NCBI GenBank assembly: GCA_009763385.1
Contig: CM019823.1
Span: 86,625,104-86,689,103, forward strand
DNA: 64,000 nt
From: Coix lacryma-jobi var. lacryma-jobi
Taxonomy: Eukaryota > Streptophyta > Magnoliopsida > Poales > Poaceae
Reading direction: 5' to 3'
Position 1 is the stretch's first letter, and each line of letters begins with the position of its first letter. Of the stretch, positions 22,874-34,240 are shown piece after piece. Under the pieces are notes generated by a model that ran no database searches, was not told the origin of the DNA, and worked only from the letters and a program-made list of their open reading frames with translations. The translations under genes were made by a program, and so were the position numbers.

Positions 22874-23137
22874 GTGAAGGTTCCTATGCAAAACGGGTAC
22901 GGGTCGACGCGTAGCGGCAACGAGAGGCTTGTGTTGGGGCGAAGCTATCGGTGAGGAGGCGCGACGATCGATGGGACGACACGTGGTAGCATCCTAGAGC
23001 TTGCATCGAGGCAAAGCAAAGGATGAGAAGGCACGTGGCCGTCGGATGAGATCCTACCATAGTTGGACTGGAATACCCCTAGGGTTAGCCTGTTCGTTCT
23101 TGTATCTAGGGGTAGAAGGGGAATAATGTATTAGGAC

Positions 23138-23145
23138 TATAAATA
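23138..23145 (+). promoter_or_regulatory. TATA box of the solo Sirevirus LTR
   Basis: TATAAATA lies about 265 bp after the hairpin array and 590 bp before the palindrome array. The same order is seen in the LTRs at 36234, 45838 and 58963. Confidence 0.7.
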
Positions 23146-23737
23146 GAGAGGCAGGCCCTCCTCTCTCACCCGATCCAAGCATTTGTCATTCTCGCAGACT
23201 CATATTCATCTCTTAGGTCTCCCAGTCTGTAGCTACTTGTGATCCGCAGAGACGACAATTCCTCTGTGTATTTTGTGATTCTCAGGAAAAGGGACCGTAA
23301 TCCCTTTGTCTCCTCGTGGGGACGAGTTCCGACTGAAATCGAGATCGAATTCGCGTTTCGTCTTGTGTTCTTCACGTTTCGTTCTTTGCCTCCTCGGTGA
23401 TTTGCATCGTTCTTCCAATCCGAGGGATGGTTTTCAATTTCGTTTGAATCACTTTATGCTAGGATGTGAGTGTCATCTTTCCACCGAAGGATTTCCTCCC
23501 AAACCTCACGAGCACATAGATCAGGCTGATTTCATGTTTGCTCTTTGTTTTTCCCCTTTTCTAGTGTTCTTCAAATTTCTCACAGATGAGTTGGTTTGGA
23601 GCGATGATATCCTAGGATTAGTTTGTCAACACGTGGAGTAGCACTTGGGAGAAGTTTGGTTTCAACCCCTTTTGATTTGGTTGACATCTAATCAATTTTG
23701 GTTTTGACCCGAGTTGATTTTGGGCTTTTTGGGTGTT

Positions 23738-23995
23738 GGCGGACTGTCCGGCCCCTGGTGCTGGACTGTCCGGGGATGGGGTTTTGTCCAGGCAGAACTG
23801 CGCTGCTTGATACTATTCTTGGTAAAGTGACCGGCGGACAGTACGAGACCTGGTCGTGGACAATCTGGGACTTGGACAGAACTGTTTCCGAACAATTGGT
23901 TTTCTGTCTTTTGACCGGCGGATAGTCCGGCCCTCCAGGCACGGACAGTCCGGGCATCCGTGTACAGTCCGGGATTAGAGTACCGGATAGTCCGA
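23738..23995 (+). repeat. Palindrome array, unit CGGAC(A/T)GTCCG
   Basis: Several copies and near-copies of the 11-bp palindrome CGGACAGTCCG and its complement lie between the TATA box and the LTR end. Similar units occur in the LTRs at 32206, 53291 and 58963. Confidence 0.8.
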
Positions 23996-24241
23996 GAAAC
24001 TGCTGCAAGTGCAGTTTTGCCTTGTCTCTTTGGTGCTTGTTCTTTGGCTTTCTCTAGTAGTTTTGTTGTACCTCTTGGACATCTCCTAAGGTATCCACCT
24101 ACTCGTTAGGTCGTGAACTAGCCGGTTACTTGAGTCTTAGCCTTTGGGTGATTTTCTGGGACAGAGGCCATCTATTTCTCGAGAAGAAATTTGAGGCTCC
24201 CATTCACCCATCTCTAGTCGCCAATCTGGTCCTTGATTCAT

Positions 24242-25168
24242 ACTTGAATCAAGGAGAAGCATTTAAAATGATGGTCACTTACCTTGAAATGTTACTTTAT
24301 CATTGAAGAGTGATTGTGTCGAACCACCTTATGGAAGCTTCTCTTGTCTAGCTAGTTGATGTTCATGAATGACTTGTCTTCTCTTGCTTGTCTCACAATG
24401 TGCTTGAGAGGAGGAAGATCACGGTGGAATCATCTTTAGAGGTATCGACCTTCCTTCTCTATGTGTTGACTTATCAATAAAGGCACATTGTTCCTCGAGT
24501 ATGTTGACTAGGATCCTCTCTCTTTCTTGTATCAATTTTGTATTATGAGGATGTAGGGACAGTTCCACACTCTTCTCTTGTCAACCTTTCTTGATTTTCC
24601 TTTAATTATTGGGTTGACAAGAGACTTGAAATTAGAGCTGCTACTCAAGTGCCTCCATGAGAGTCTTTGTCTTTTAGTCATGACTGAGACTTGTTCTCTC
24701 AACAGTATCTAGATGATGGAGATTTTATCGGCTACTCCTCTTGATTTGCTGGTTCAGGTATTATCTCTCCATCCTCTAATTTTTGTGGTGCAGTGGCTTC
24801 ATCCTTCATGATGCCCTTCCTCGATTCTTGGCAGTTGGTTCCTCCTTCGACGTCTTCTCTTGGTTTTCTTTGGCTGCTCATAAGTGGTGTAGTTATTGAA
24901 GATGCAGCGAAAGATCCAAAAGTTAACTTCTCCAGGTCCGACAAAGATGATAACATTGATGGTGTTCAAGAACGATCTTCCAAGAATGAGTGGTGGATCA
25001 TATTCTTCTTCTTGACTGGGCAACATCTAGTGGTTCGTACTAATCAAAGCGGCGAGTAGGAGATCAATATGTCTTGAAGCTAGATTTCTCCTTCCTCCCT
25101 TGATTGTGAAACACATCTAGACAATGAAATTGTCTCTCCTAGGCTGACTCGTGATGTAGATGGATTCC
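24242..25168 (-). mobile_element. Minus-strand gypsy debris with a protease fragment
   Basis: The segment lies between the TSD of the solo Sirevirus LTR and a solo gypsy LTR. The minus strand carries a protease C-terminal motif at 24950-24985. The rest has no readable domain. On the minus strand this protease comes before the gag-tail remnant at 10021-10170, which is the wrong order for one element. At least two gypsy remnants are therefore probably joined here. Confidence 0.55.
24732..25026 (-). pseudogene. Gypsy aspartic protease C-terminal fragment (broken)
   Basis: The minus strand reads PPLILGRSFLNTINVIIFVG starting near 24990, the conserved C-terminal protease motif of Athila/Tat-type gypsy elements. 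It parallels LILGRPFLNTVDACIYVG in the element at 14079-21593. An arginine/lysine-rich run follows. Frames at 25026-24799 and 24956-24732 cover parts of it and imply a frameshift. The N-terminal protease half with its DxG motif is not visible. The solo LTR at 25169 cuts the upstream side. Confidence 0.65.
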
Positions 25169-27152
25169 TATTGACGGTAGATAACTCCTATTTTAAACCG
25201 TCAACTAACCCCATAAATGACCCGCAATGATCGAAAGAGTGTAGCTATATGGTTTGATTCTAACGAGTTCCACGAGTTGTGTTGTTCTCACTTGTTTTGC
25301 AGGATATTCAATATTTCATCATAAGAGAGTATCTCAAGTGAAGAATCAAAGCACACCATTGTGACGAGCTCATCGAGACGATCGAAACCGACATAGCACT
25401 TGCCATATTTGGAGCCCCAGAGCGAGAGTTCTCGATGAATACGACTTGGAAGACTCTGGAACCCTCTAGAAGCATTATCCATACAAAGATGAGGGGTGTA
25501 ACAAACAAGATTCCATCAGCTACAGAATACCAGAATTATACAGGGACCAGACATGAAGAAGACGACAAGGAATCCAACCACGCCATGACTCGTTGCACAA
25601 ACCAATCGAACAAGGACTCTAGGAGAGTAAGGAAGGTCCCAGAAGACATCTCGGTGAAGCAACCACCTGGAGGCTGCCAGGTGGGGCCGGCCGGCCCCAC
25701 CCCCTGGCCGGCCGGCCTGGGCCAGGCTCCTCCATGGCCCGTCTTTGTGGAACATGACCTAATCGACATCTTCAACGTATCTCGACCATTGTTCAAGGTT
25801 GATTTGATCCGAGGGCCGCGGTTCATCCCACCGGGCTATAAAAGGAACCCCAGACCCCCCTCCTAGAGAGATCATCAGATCAACAACCAGTTCATCGCTT
25901 CATAGATCAATCGTTTAGTTTAGAGATAGCCTAGACAACCAAGAGCTCCACCATCCAAGGGCGTAGCTAGAATAGAATTAGAAGAGTCGAGGGAAGCTCA
26001 GATTCTGGATCTAGTCAAGAGGAGCTAGGTAATTAGCCTTGTCTTCTCTCTTGTATCAACATTGTTCTTCTAATTGTCTTCTAGTTCGTCATCTTTGTGT
26101 TCTAATTGTGTTCTAGTTCATCTTCTATTCCCTCTAGTTCATCTTTGTGCTCTAATCTAGTTCTAATTACCTTTCTAGTTCATCCTAGTGCTTCTAATCT
26201 ACTTCTAATTGTTCTTCTAGTTCTTATTCATCTTCTAGTTGATACTTGTCATGACTTCTTACTATTTTGTGTTCATAATTATAATGTTCATCGTCCACTT
26301 TGATTATATGTCTAGCATAGCTAGGGTATCTCTATGTTTATGCTCTTGTTTGTATAGCGCTCATTCTGTCGATCGCGGGGTGAGTGGTCAACATTGTGTA
26401 AGCGTGGTGCTTATACGTTGTTTACCTGTGAATGCTCCTTATATTCTGGGCCAACAAGTGGTAGTTCGCGAGGGTGACTCTTATAGCCTCGTTGATTCCT
26501 ATGTAGTCTACTCCCCGAATATAGGACAAGTAAGACCTGGTCACCCGGAGGGGATATACTCTAGATCTGATCCTCCATGTGTGATGTCTCCTGCGTATAA
26601 ATATAAGTTATTCTAACCATGATTGCTAAACATAATTGCACTAATTGACATAGTCTATGACCTATAGTTAGAACCACATTAGAAAGTTAATCTGTCTCTT
26701 TCTAGTTCTAGTTATGATCTAACCTTGGATGGGAATGCTCTGTTGGAACTCTTTATGGTTTACTCTGTTTTATTTCATTTATCTTATTTATCATATATGA
26801 TTGATTCGTGTGTTAAGTAGATCTAGTGGAACTCTTACCATAATCATACATGTGTGTGTTATAGATGTAGATGTTTATCTCCTGTCACTCTCTAACTTAG
26901 AGGTGGTAGGCAACAATATAAATAACGATACCTTGGAAACTCTCCTTGGTGAAATGCTACAGTGGATGTATTTTATCTATGTGCTTGCGGATAATCTCTT
27001 TTCATATTTTATAAGGGCAAGATCATAAATACAATCCACGTCTCTAGTGTCGCTGCTAGTGGTCACAACCTAGTGTTAAAGGTAACGTTGTTAGATTTGT
27101 CTACCTACATTTCTGGCACCGTTATCTGAAGTGATGCTAAGAGATGTCAACA
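25169..27152 (+). repeat. Solo gypsy LTR (1984 bp)
   Basis: It begins TATTGACGG (ancestral TG mutated to TA) and ends ATGTCAACA. The imperfect TSD is ATTCC (25164-25168) and ATTCA (27153-27157). A TATAAAAG box is at 25837-25844. The 5' tip pairs TTGACGGT with ACCGTCAA. A decayed primer-site-like CATTTCTGGCACCGTT lies at about 27108. The region 26050-26240 is rich in repeats of TCTAGTTC and TCTAATT. Short ORFs inside it have no support. Confidence 0.88.
25837..25844 (+). promoter_or_regulatory. TATA box of the solo gypsy LTR
   Basis: TATAAAAG in the context CCGGGC...GAACCCCAGACC. The same layout occurs on the minus strand at 31911-31917. Confidence 0.65.
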
Positions 27153-27419
27153 ATTCACAAACAACATGTTCATGTGTTGGACTTGTATATCTTGCTATTG
27201 TTGTAGTCGTACCATCTTATCTCCCAAGCTAGCTTTTGATTAGAAGAGAGGATAACTTCCAACTACTTGTCTTCATAATGGACCTTTGATGTCTTGGACA
27301 ATGATGGGTGCAGGCATAGGTTGTCTCATACGAGGTAAGTTGCATCCTGTTTGTCATTAGCGCCCAAGCAAGACTCAAAGCTAGGCTATCGCCAGCACTA
27401 CTCATGATCTGAGAGTAGG
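27153..27419. other. Unassigned spacer between the solo LTR and the Sirevirus LTR
   Basis: About 270 bp with no open frame or motif. Part of it may belong to the minus-strand gypsy debris (its first five bases are the solo LTR's TSD) and part to the start of the next LTR, whose exact 5' edge I could not fix. Confidence 0.4.
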
Positions 27420-27735
27420 TTTGTGTGTCTATGGTTTGAGTTTTGGATCTTCAATGTTCAGACAAAACTGAACGCATCTTGGCCCCTAGTGGGTTTCAGT
27501 GATTAGATGAAACACAAGATTACTATGACTAACGTGTGTTTTGCAGAAATAGGGATGAGTTAGGTCATGGTAATGGCAACGATACAGGCATATGGAGTTC
27601 ATGTCCCCTGGCGATGGAAATCGTTTTGGTTTTCAAAGGACGGACGACGAAGACGGTGATAGACTAGGCTAAGTGTCATATGGTGTTGGAGGACACTTAG
27701 GTAGTCTTAGGTCTTTGTTTTTCCTTTGGCTGTAC

Positions 27736-27743
27736 TATAAAGG
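27736..27743 (+). promoter_or_regulatory. TATA box of the interrupted Sirevirus-like LTR
   Basis: TATAAAGG in the context CTGTAC...GGAGCGTG, about 170 bp before the palindrome array. Confidence 0.65.
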
Positions 27744-27907
27744 GGAGCGTGAATCAGTAGCTTGACCTAGATGAGTCTATTGAGGTAGGTGTGGTGCACA
27801 CTTGTTATTTCATAGCCCTAGGTAGCTTTGAGAGAGCCCTTAGGTCGTGAGGATGAAAAGTCATGAAGGCAGCGTCGTGATCCGAAGTTGTTTCGGCCCT
27901 GTCACGG

Positions 27908-28269
27908 GCATCGGACGCTGGCCTTAGTGGCATCGGACGCGCATCTGATGTCACTCAGACTTGAGTGTGCTGGCGACGTGGCATCAGATGCTCCGATGTT
28001 GTCACATCGGACGCACCTGTGCCACTGTTCCTGAGAGAGTGCCCTGAGGGGCACATCGGTCGCTGGCATCGGACACTGAGGGCCAGCGTCCGATGTCCAT
28101 GTAGAGAGGTTCCAAAGAGGTCAGAATCACATCGGACGCGTCCTATATGTTGGCATCGGACGCTGCCTAACGTCCTATGTCCCTTTAAGAAGTCTGACAG
28201 AAAGTACAGTTGACCGTTTGGTCGAGGGCATCGGCGCGTCCGATGCCAGGCATCGGAGCGTCCGATGCC
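27908..28269 (+). repeat. Palindrome-rich array, unit GCATCGGACGC / GCGTCCGATGC
   Basis: About ten copies of (G)CATCGGACGC and its reverse complement in both orientations, some facing each other (GCGTCCGATGCCAGGCATCG near 28248). It occupies the same LTR position, after the TATA box and before the PBS, as the differently spelled arrays of the other Sireviruses in the window. Confidence 0.85.
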
Positions 28270-29045
28270 CCCGAAAACTGTGTTGTCCAGTGCTCTTTTG
28301 GATGGCCGGTTGGGGGGAGTATTTATACTCCTCCCCCTCCTCCATTAGAGTGTTCTTGCCATTTCCATCAGCTGAGAAACACCTTGAGAGAGCAAGGGAG
28401 AGCAAGAGCCCTAGTGAGGTTGAGTGAATTGCTAATCGCTAGAATTAGTGACCTCATAGTGAGAATTGAGTAGCAAGTGTGCATCCATCCATGTCTTTGG
28501 CCTTGGCTTGGTCAAGTGAGAGTTCTAGCTTGTTACTCTTGGTGATCGGCATCACCTAGACGACTTGGTGGTGATCGTGAAGCTTGGAGAGCATCCGGAG
28601 GCATTGTGGATGACCCAAGCAAGATTGTGACCGGTAGTGAGCGATTCACCGGGCTGGAGTGGCAAAGAATCAGCTCATAGTGAGCACTTGATCCTTGCGC
28701 GGATCAAGGGGGAGCGATACCCTTGCGCGGGTGCTCCAACGAGGACTAGGGGGGTGTGCCGACACCTTGATACCTCGGCAAAAAGATCGTCGTGTCATCT
28801 CTACTCATTTACATATGCATTTACCTTTGAGCAATTCAATTCCGCAATTAACTTGTTGTTCATCCTTTATTGAATTGCCTTGCTAGAGTAGAAGTGGCAT
28901 AGTGATAATCTTTTGTGGGGTAGAGTTTAGCGAAACACACTTGTAGGCACAAAGGGTTAATTGGGCTTGATAGGTTTTAATTTGTGCTAAAGTTTTTAGA
29001 AAAGCCCAATTCACCCCCCCTCTTGGGCATCTTGATCCTTTCAAT

Positions 29046-29057
29046 TGGTATTGGAGC
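29046..29057 (+). promoter_or_regulatory. Primer-binding site, tRNA-Met type
   Basis: TGGTATTGGAGC lies two bases after the LTR end, a one-base variant of the TGGTATCGGAGC site used by the neighbouring Sireviruses. Confidence 0.82.
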
Positions 29058-29096
29058 CTCGTGCTCTCAATTTAGGCTTAACCGCCTAGAGTTAAG

Positions 29097-30966
29097 ATGT
29101 CCGGAAGTTATGGACCACCTCCCATTTTTGAGGAAGACGACTTCCCATATTGGAAAACCCGTATGGAGTCGTACCTAGAAGCGGTTGATGTAAAATGCCG
29201 CGAAGCCGCAATAACCGGGTTCCCTAAACCCAAGGAGGGCACTAGCCTCACGCCACATTAGGAAGAGAATGAGAAGTGGAATGCAAAAGCCAAAAACATC
29301 ATATTTAGAGGCATTTGCAAGGATGTGTTTAAACGCGTCCGGAACCACAAGAATGCCCATGATCTATGGGATAACATTTGTGCGCTCCATGAGGGAACCA
29401 AGAGTGAGCGTGAGGAGCGTTATCATTTGGTTATGCAAAAGTTACATTCTTTTTGAAATGCTTGCTCATGAAAGTGCAAATGAGAAGAGCTCACGCTTGA
29501 ATGTTCTTGTAGAAGAGCTCAATGGACTTGGCCTCACACAAATGCAACCATCCGATATTGTGAGGAAGATTTTATGTGTCCTCCCAATTGACAAATATGG
29601 ACAAATTGTGACCGTGCTACATCAAAGTGATCTTTCCACCGCTACACCAACTCAAATCTTGGGAAAGATCAATGCTCATGAGATGTACATGCACATCACA
29701 CCAAGTGGTGGCTCATCCTCCGACAAGAAGAAGGACTTGGCCTTCAAAGCTAACCATGACAAGAAGGGCAAGTCCAAGGCAATGGAGGGGCACCGTGAGA
29801 GCACAGTGATGAAGAAGATGATTCCAACATTGCTCTCATGGTGAGGAAGACTACCAAGATGTTGAAGAAGCTTCACAAGAATGGAGTTAACTTTGACTCA
29901 AGAAAGAAGAAGTTCTTCACAAGTAGCAAGAGAAGGCCAATCTCTGAAATGGATTGCTACAATTGCGGTGATCTTGACCATCTTGCTCATCAATGCACCA
30001 AGCCAAGAAGGACAACTACAAGAACAAGGACAAGGGCAAGAAGTATGACTCATCAAGTGAAGATGAGAAGAAAAATGAGAAGCCCTACAAGAGAGATGGC
30101 AAGAAGAAGAAGCAATACCACAAGAAAGGTGGCAAGGCTTACATTGTTGGTGATTGGCTCACCGACATTGACTCCTCCGGTGGCTCATCAAATGAAGATA
30201 GTGATGATGAGAAGGAGAAGGTGGCCGCTCTAGTGATTGGGACCTCTACACCACCACCACCACCGTCGCCATCATCCACTACACACCTATGCCTCATGGC
30301 AAGGGTTATCAGAAGGTACAAAGTGATGAGGACTCTAGTGATGATGAGAGTGATGGAGAGTTCCAAGCTCCTTCTTATGATGAACTTGTTGATTTGCTAA
30401 ACAACTATTCTAGAATCATAAGAAAGACTAGAGCTAAAAATGAAAAGCTTGTTGATGAAAATGAATCTCTTGTTGAAAAATATGACCATGCTATTCATGC
30501 TAGTGATGAGCTACAAAATGAACTTGCTACTATGTCATCTTCCATCAAGGAGCTCAAATCCTCTAACAAGGAGCTCAAAGCTAAAAATGAAAAACTTGAT
30601 AAGATGCATAGTGACCTTAACACTAGCTATGCTTTGTTCAAAGAACAATACACTCAAGTTAAAGTTGATCATGATGCTCTTTCCGTTGCTGATGATATAC
30701 TTTCTCATGAGACACATGATGCTCCTAACCTTGTTGTTAAGTGTGACATAGCAACATCTTGTGAGGACTTGGTTAGTGAGCATGATGAGCAAAGAGCTAG
30801 TAGCAAGGGCAAGAAAGTGGTTGAGGCCGAACACTATGATGACTATGTCAAGATCAAGAATGAGAATGCAAAGCTCAAGATTGATCTAGAGAAGCTATCA
30901 ACCACCAAGCAAGATGTCATTCAAACTCATGATGATAAATATAACATGACTCTTGAGCTTGACATG
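29097..30966 (+). pseudogene. gag: Sirevirus gag, broken and cut by insertion
   Basis: ATG at 29097 opens MSGSYGPPPIF and the DFPYWKTRMESYLEA capsid start. An in-frame TAG follows at about 29260. A one-base change in a T-run near 29450 shifts the frame into 29453-29844 (NVLVEELNGLGLTQ, SDIVRKILCVLP). A CCHC knuckle, CYNCGDLDHLAHQC, is at about 29955-29996. A long charged coiled-coil segment (30289-30993 frame; DELVDLLNNYSRIIRK, ELKSSNKELKAKNEK) follows, typical of large Sirevirus gags. The gypsy LTR starts at 30967 and truncates it, so the last codons of that frame belong to the LTR. At least three lesions are present, so it is not functional. Confidence 0.85.
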
Positions 30967-31910
30967 TGTTGTCACTTCTTAGCGTCACACTAATGCTAGG
31001 CTGTCCACTAGCGGCAACACATAGAAGTGGTTGATTGGTACATATGAGCACACGGAAAAAGATCCGCAAGCGCACGGATACCGTTGTAGCTTTCACCCGG
31101 AGGTTTTAATATCGTATCCACAGGGAAACGTGTGAGATCAACTACGTTCTAACTTAACCAGATAAGATGAATGAGTAGTAGTAGAAACTAAAGTAGCAAT
31201 AAGATAAAGTAAGACAAGATTAAAGCGTAAGGGGATAGTAATCTAGTATAAGGTCGATAGCAGGAGTATAGAGAGGATAACTTGGGATTCATCTAGTTCT
31301 GATCTAGGCAAGAGACTATGTTTTATACGATTCAACTGGGGACATTACGATAGAAGGGCTGCATCTAGAGTACATCCCAACTAGGTAACTATGGTCCTGC
31401 TAGTCCTATAAATGGGGAGGTGGACTACAAAGGATTCAACGGTCTATAAGAGTCACACCCGCGAGCTACCACCTAAATACGCCCGGCCTATAGGATACAT
31501 CTACGAGTAACCCGAGCCTAAGCACCACGCTTACACTATGAACTATACTCTAATCTACTGTAGTAAATTAAAGTACTCAAAAGAAACTCGTGACCAGAAG
31601 AATAATATAAACAGAAACTTACATTAACCAGAAGTTGATCACCCGAAGCATCTCAGGAGCAAGCTCGAACGAAGCTTGATCCCACCGAAGTACAACGGAG
31701 GAAGAAGCACCGACAGGCCGGCATCTCCTCCAAACTACTCCCTCGCTCTCCATCTCTCTACTATCTAGAAGACTAGATCTAAATTAATTCTATTTAGAGG
31801 TTTTCCATTCGAGGGACACCTCTCAATCTAGAAACCCTAGCTATTGCTCTGACGGTGGATAATGAATAGAGATAATGATGGATGCTCTAGGGAGGGGGGT
31901 CTGGGGCTCC

Positions 31911-31917
31911 TTATATA
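31911..31917 (-). promoter_or_regulatory. TATA box of the minus-strand gypsy LTR
   Basis: TATATAA on the minus strand in the context CCAGGC...GGAGCCCCAGACC, parallel to the box at 25837-25844. Confidence 0.65.
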
Positions 31918-32630
31918 GCCTGGTGGGATGAACCCTAGCCCTCGGATCAAACCGACTTGAAACAATGGTTGAGATTCGTCGTAGAGGTCGATTAGGGCAC
32001 GCTCCACGAAGTTTGGCCGATTTGGACTCCGGCCTAAGGGTGGGGCCGGCTGGCCCCACCTGTCATGGTCCAGTTGCTTGCTTCGCCGTGACGTCTTCTC
32101 GAACCTTCCTTGTTGCCCTAATGCGACTTGTCGTCCGTTTGCATGATTTGTCATGTTGGAGAAGGATTCAATCTCTTTCCATCTGCTGGAAAACTCCCTG
32201 GAAGATGAAGCACCGAGAATGCAATAGCAAGGAGACCAGAGGGGGGGGGGGGGTGAATGGGAGCTCAAAAATTTCTCTCGAAACTTTCGCCTTTTGTCCC
32301 CAAAATCAACCCCGAAACCGAAAGCTTCAATCAAAACCGTGATGCCCACGACCCTTAGAAGAGGGTGGATGATCCCTAGGATCACAGCAAGGCACCACAA
32401 AGCGATAGCAAACCAAACACCAAGACACCGACACAAGTTCGACCCTCAAAAACCAAGTCCCGAACGTAGATGGAGGACTACGTCGAGAAATCCCCAAATA
32501 CCAATGCTAACAAGTAGCAAAGATACCTAGAGAGGTTCCTTGATCAACTCTAGGGTCAAACGAGAGGTCCGGAAACCAAGCGGAGAAGTCGGGAGAGCAA
32601 ACACACTAAACCGGAGGCTTCAGCCGATTC

Positions 32631-32896
32631 CCGGACTGTCCGGCCCTGAGGTCCCGGACTGTCCGCCCCTACTGCGGACTGTTCACGAGGGGATGGCGGA
32701 CTGTCTGCCGGCAAAAACCCCGAAACAACACTGTTGCTGCAAGTCCCCTTGACGTTCCCGGACTGTCCGCGAACACCAACGGCGGATTATCCGCGGTTAA
32801 AAAAAACAGTAAACCGGCCGAGACCCGCAGCCACTGACCTGTCTCGATCCCGACGTGCGGACTGTCCGCGGTTCACCTAGCGGACTGTCCGCGGAT
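32631..32896 (-). repeat. Palindrome array, unit CGGACAGTCCG (3' LTR copy)
   Basis: About eight copies of CGGACAGTCCG or one-mismatch versions, read on the element strand, between TATA box and LTR end. Confidence 0.85.
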
Positions 32897-33694
32897 GAAC
32901 TGAGAGGGCGATTTTGGTCGCCCCTCTCACGAATCTTCCCAAATCCGAATCAAAACTCAATCCCACGTTCCCAAACTTGGAGAAGATGATCACGAGGTAG
33001 TTAGGAGACTATCCCAAGAAATCATCCGCTCAAATCAACTCAAACACGGGAAATTGAGAGGGAGGAGTATGAACGAAAAAGCGCCATGAAAACAAAATCG
33101 ACCCGATCTACTTGTTCGGGAGGAGTTAGATGAATTCCTTCGGTGGAAATGATCTCCTCACTATAAAGAACAAGTTGATTCAAACCGATTTCACAAAGAC
33201 GCAATAGAGAGGGAGATCGAGTGATGAGAAAATCACGGAGAAACGAAGAAGAACGAAGAAGAACGCGAAGAAGACGAACAAAACGCGAATCAAGTCATCG
33301 ATCTGCAACCGTGTGGCTACCACACGCTACAACAGTGAGATTACGGTCTCACTTCCTCAAAATGTCTAGTACACAGAGGTATGGTTCTCTGCGGATCTCA
33401 GTTGCTACAGCAGGGGATTGGAGAGCAGGAAAACCTAGAAGGCAAAGAGCAAATGGCTGAGATCGAAGGGGAGGAGGGTGTCTCCCTCTACTTATCCTAA
33501 TTCTAATTCCTACTCTACCCCTCTCTAATTACAGAGCGAACCAGCTAAACCCTAGGGTTATTCTGGACCAACTCGAAGATGCTGGTGATCCGACGGCCAC
33601 GCTCGCACAACTAGTAGCGTTGCCTCGACGCAACCTCACCGATTGCCACCACGTGCCGCCACCGCTCCGTTCGTCCTTTTCCCAGACTTCGCCC

Positions 33695-33842
33695 TCGGTT
33701 TTGAGGCCCAAACCGGGAAACCAGCCTTCACGACCAACCCCCGGTTTGAGGCCCCAAACCGGGAAACCAGCCGACCATCGCCTGAGTTTTGTGGCCCAAA
33801 CTCAGAAACCCGCAGCGCCCAGGTTTTGAGGCCCAAACCTGG
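33695..33842 (-). repeat. Hairpin array (3' LTR copy of the minus-strand Sirevirus)
   Basis: Four units with arms such as CTGAGTTT/AAACTCAG and CCAGGTTT/AAACCTGG around GGGCC-containing loops. A related GGTGGTT/AACCACC stem follows at about 33855-33882. Confidence 0.85.
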
Positions 33843-34230
33843 AAACCGTCCACTCGGTGGTTTTTCTGTGGCTCAACCACCAAACCGAGCCGTAGAGGGG
33901 ATGCACCGCCCGTGCACCCCGTCCACCGACACGTGTCCCCAGGTCCTCGACCCAAGCAACACCGTGCCCGCAAGTCTTTGCTCGTCGCTGTCCCAGGCTG
34001 TCAGCCACCACAGCTGATCCTCGGGCCACCGGTCCCTCAGTCCAAGCCTCACGTCCGCCCTTCGCCACTCTCGGTCCATCGGCACGGCACGTCTCTACTT
34101 GACCTTCACCTTGCCTTTGATCACTGTATCCGTGCTCGACACCTGCACAACACAAGCCAAAGAACATGCGCATTATCCAGTTGACAATCACTCATCACTC
34201 AGAGACTTGGCATACACCCATGTATCCGCA

Positions 34231-34240
34231 ATCTCCCCTT
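34231..34240 (-). promoter_or_regulatory. Polypurine tract of the minus-strand Sirevirus
   Basis: AAGGGGAGAT on the minus strand directly precedes the LTR start TGCGG. The sister element has AAGGGGGAGAT in the same place. Confidence 0.85.

Larger units (their letters stand above)
12202..24236 (+). mobile_element. Solo Sirevirus (copia) LTR, split by nested gypsy insertions
   Basis: The LTR is made of 12202-12616 and 22559-24236, about 2.09 kb together. It begins TGCAAACACAAGG and ends GGTCCTTGA, where the usual CTTCA end has changed. TSD TTCAT occurs at 12197-12201 and 24237-24241. The sequence matches the LTR at 58963-60984 along its length, including the hairpin array, the TATA box and the palindrome array. 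No PBS follows the right end, so it is a solo LTR left by LTR-LTR recombination. Confidence 0.92.
27420..29043 (+). repeat. 5' LTR of the interrupted Sirevirus-like element (start approximate)
   Basis: TATAAAGG lies at 27736-27743. A palindrome array built on GCATCGGACGC and its complement occupies 27908-28269. The LTR ends CACCCCCCCTCTTGGGCATC...CCTTTCA, parallel to the CACCCCCC...CTTCA ends of the other Sireviruses here. The start could not be set by a second LTR copy. Confidence 0.7.
27420..30966 (+). mobile_element. Sirevirus-like copia element, 5' part (interrupted)
   Basis: A plus-strand element with its 5' LTR ending at 29043 (...CCTTTCA), a tRNA-Met-type primer site and a gag gene. 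It is cut at 30966 inside gag by a minus-strand gypsy LTR. The remainder would lie beyond that gypsy element, outside the window. The LTR start is uncertain (27300-27430) because no second LTR or TSD is visible. Confidence 0.8.
32206..34230 (-). repeat. 3' LTR of the minus-strand Sirevirus
   Basis: On the minus strand it starts TGCGGATACATGGG at 34230 and ends GGTGCTTCA at 32206. It differs from its partner by substitutions and many short indels, including a 13-base versus 9-base run of G near the end. Confidence 0.94.

Noticed and set aside
23738..23995. Regular short palindromes spaced like CRISPR repeats
   Set aside because: Units are 11 bp, spacing is irregular, several units are inverted, and they lie in plant LTRs. 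There are no cas genes.
29993..30400. Lysine-rich ORF overlapping the Sirevirus gag
   Set aside because: It is a shifted frame of the gag linker after the CCHC knuckle, which is frameshifted here; not a separate gene.
32234..32252. Run of G residues as a G-quadruplex or regulatory site
   Set aside because: A homopolymer at the LTR end (CACCCCCC on the element strand) whose length differs between the LTRs. It may be a sequencing-length artefact.
33802..34191. ORFs of 120-190 codons across Sirevirus LTR hairpin arrays (also 36277-36720, 36489-37055, 54604-55125, 59209-59841)
   Set aside because: They translate the repeated hairpin units in GC-rich LTR DNA, appear on both strands and shift between copies. 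No protein signature.
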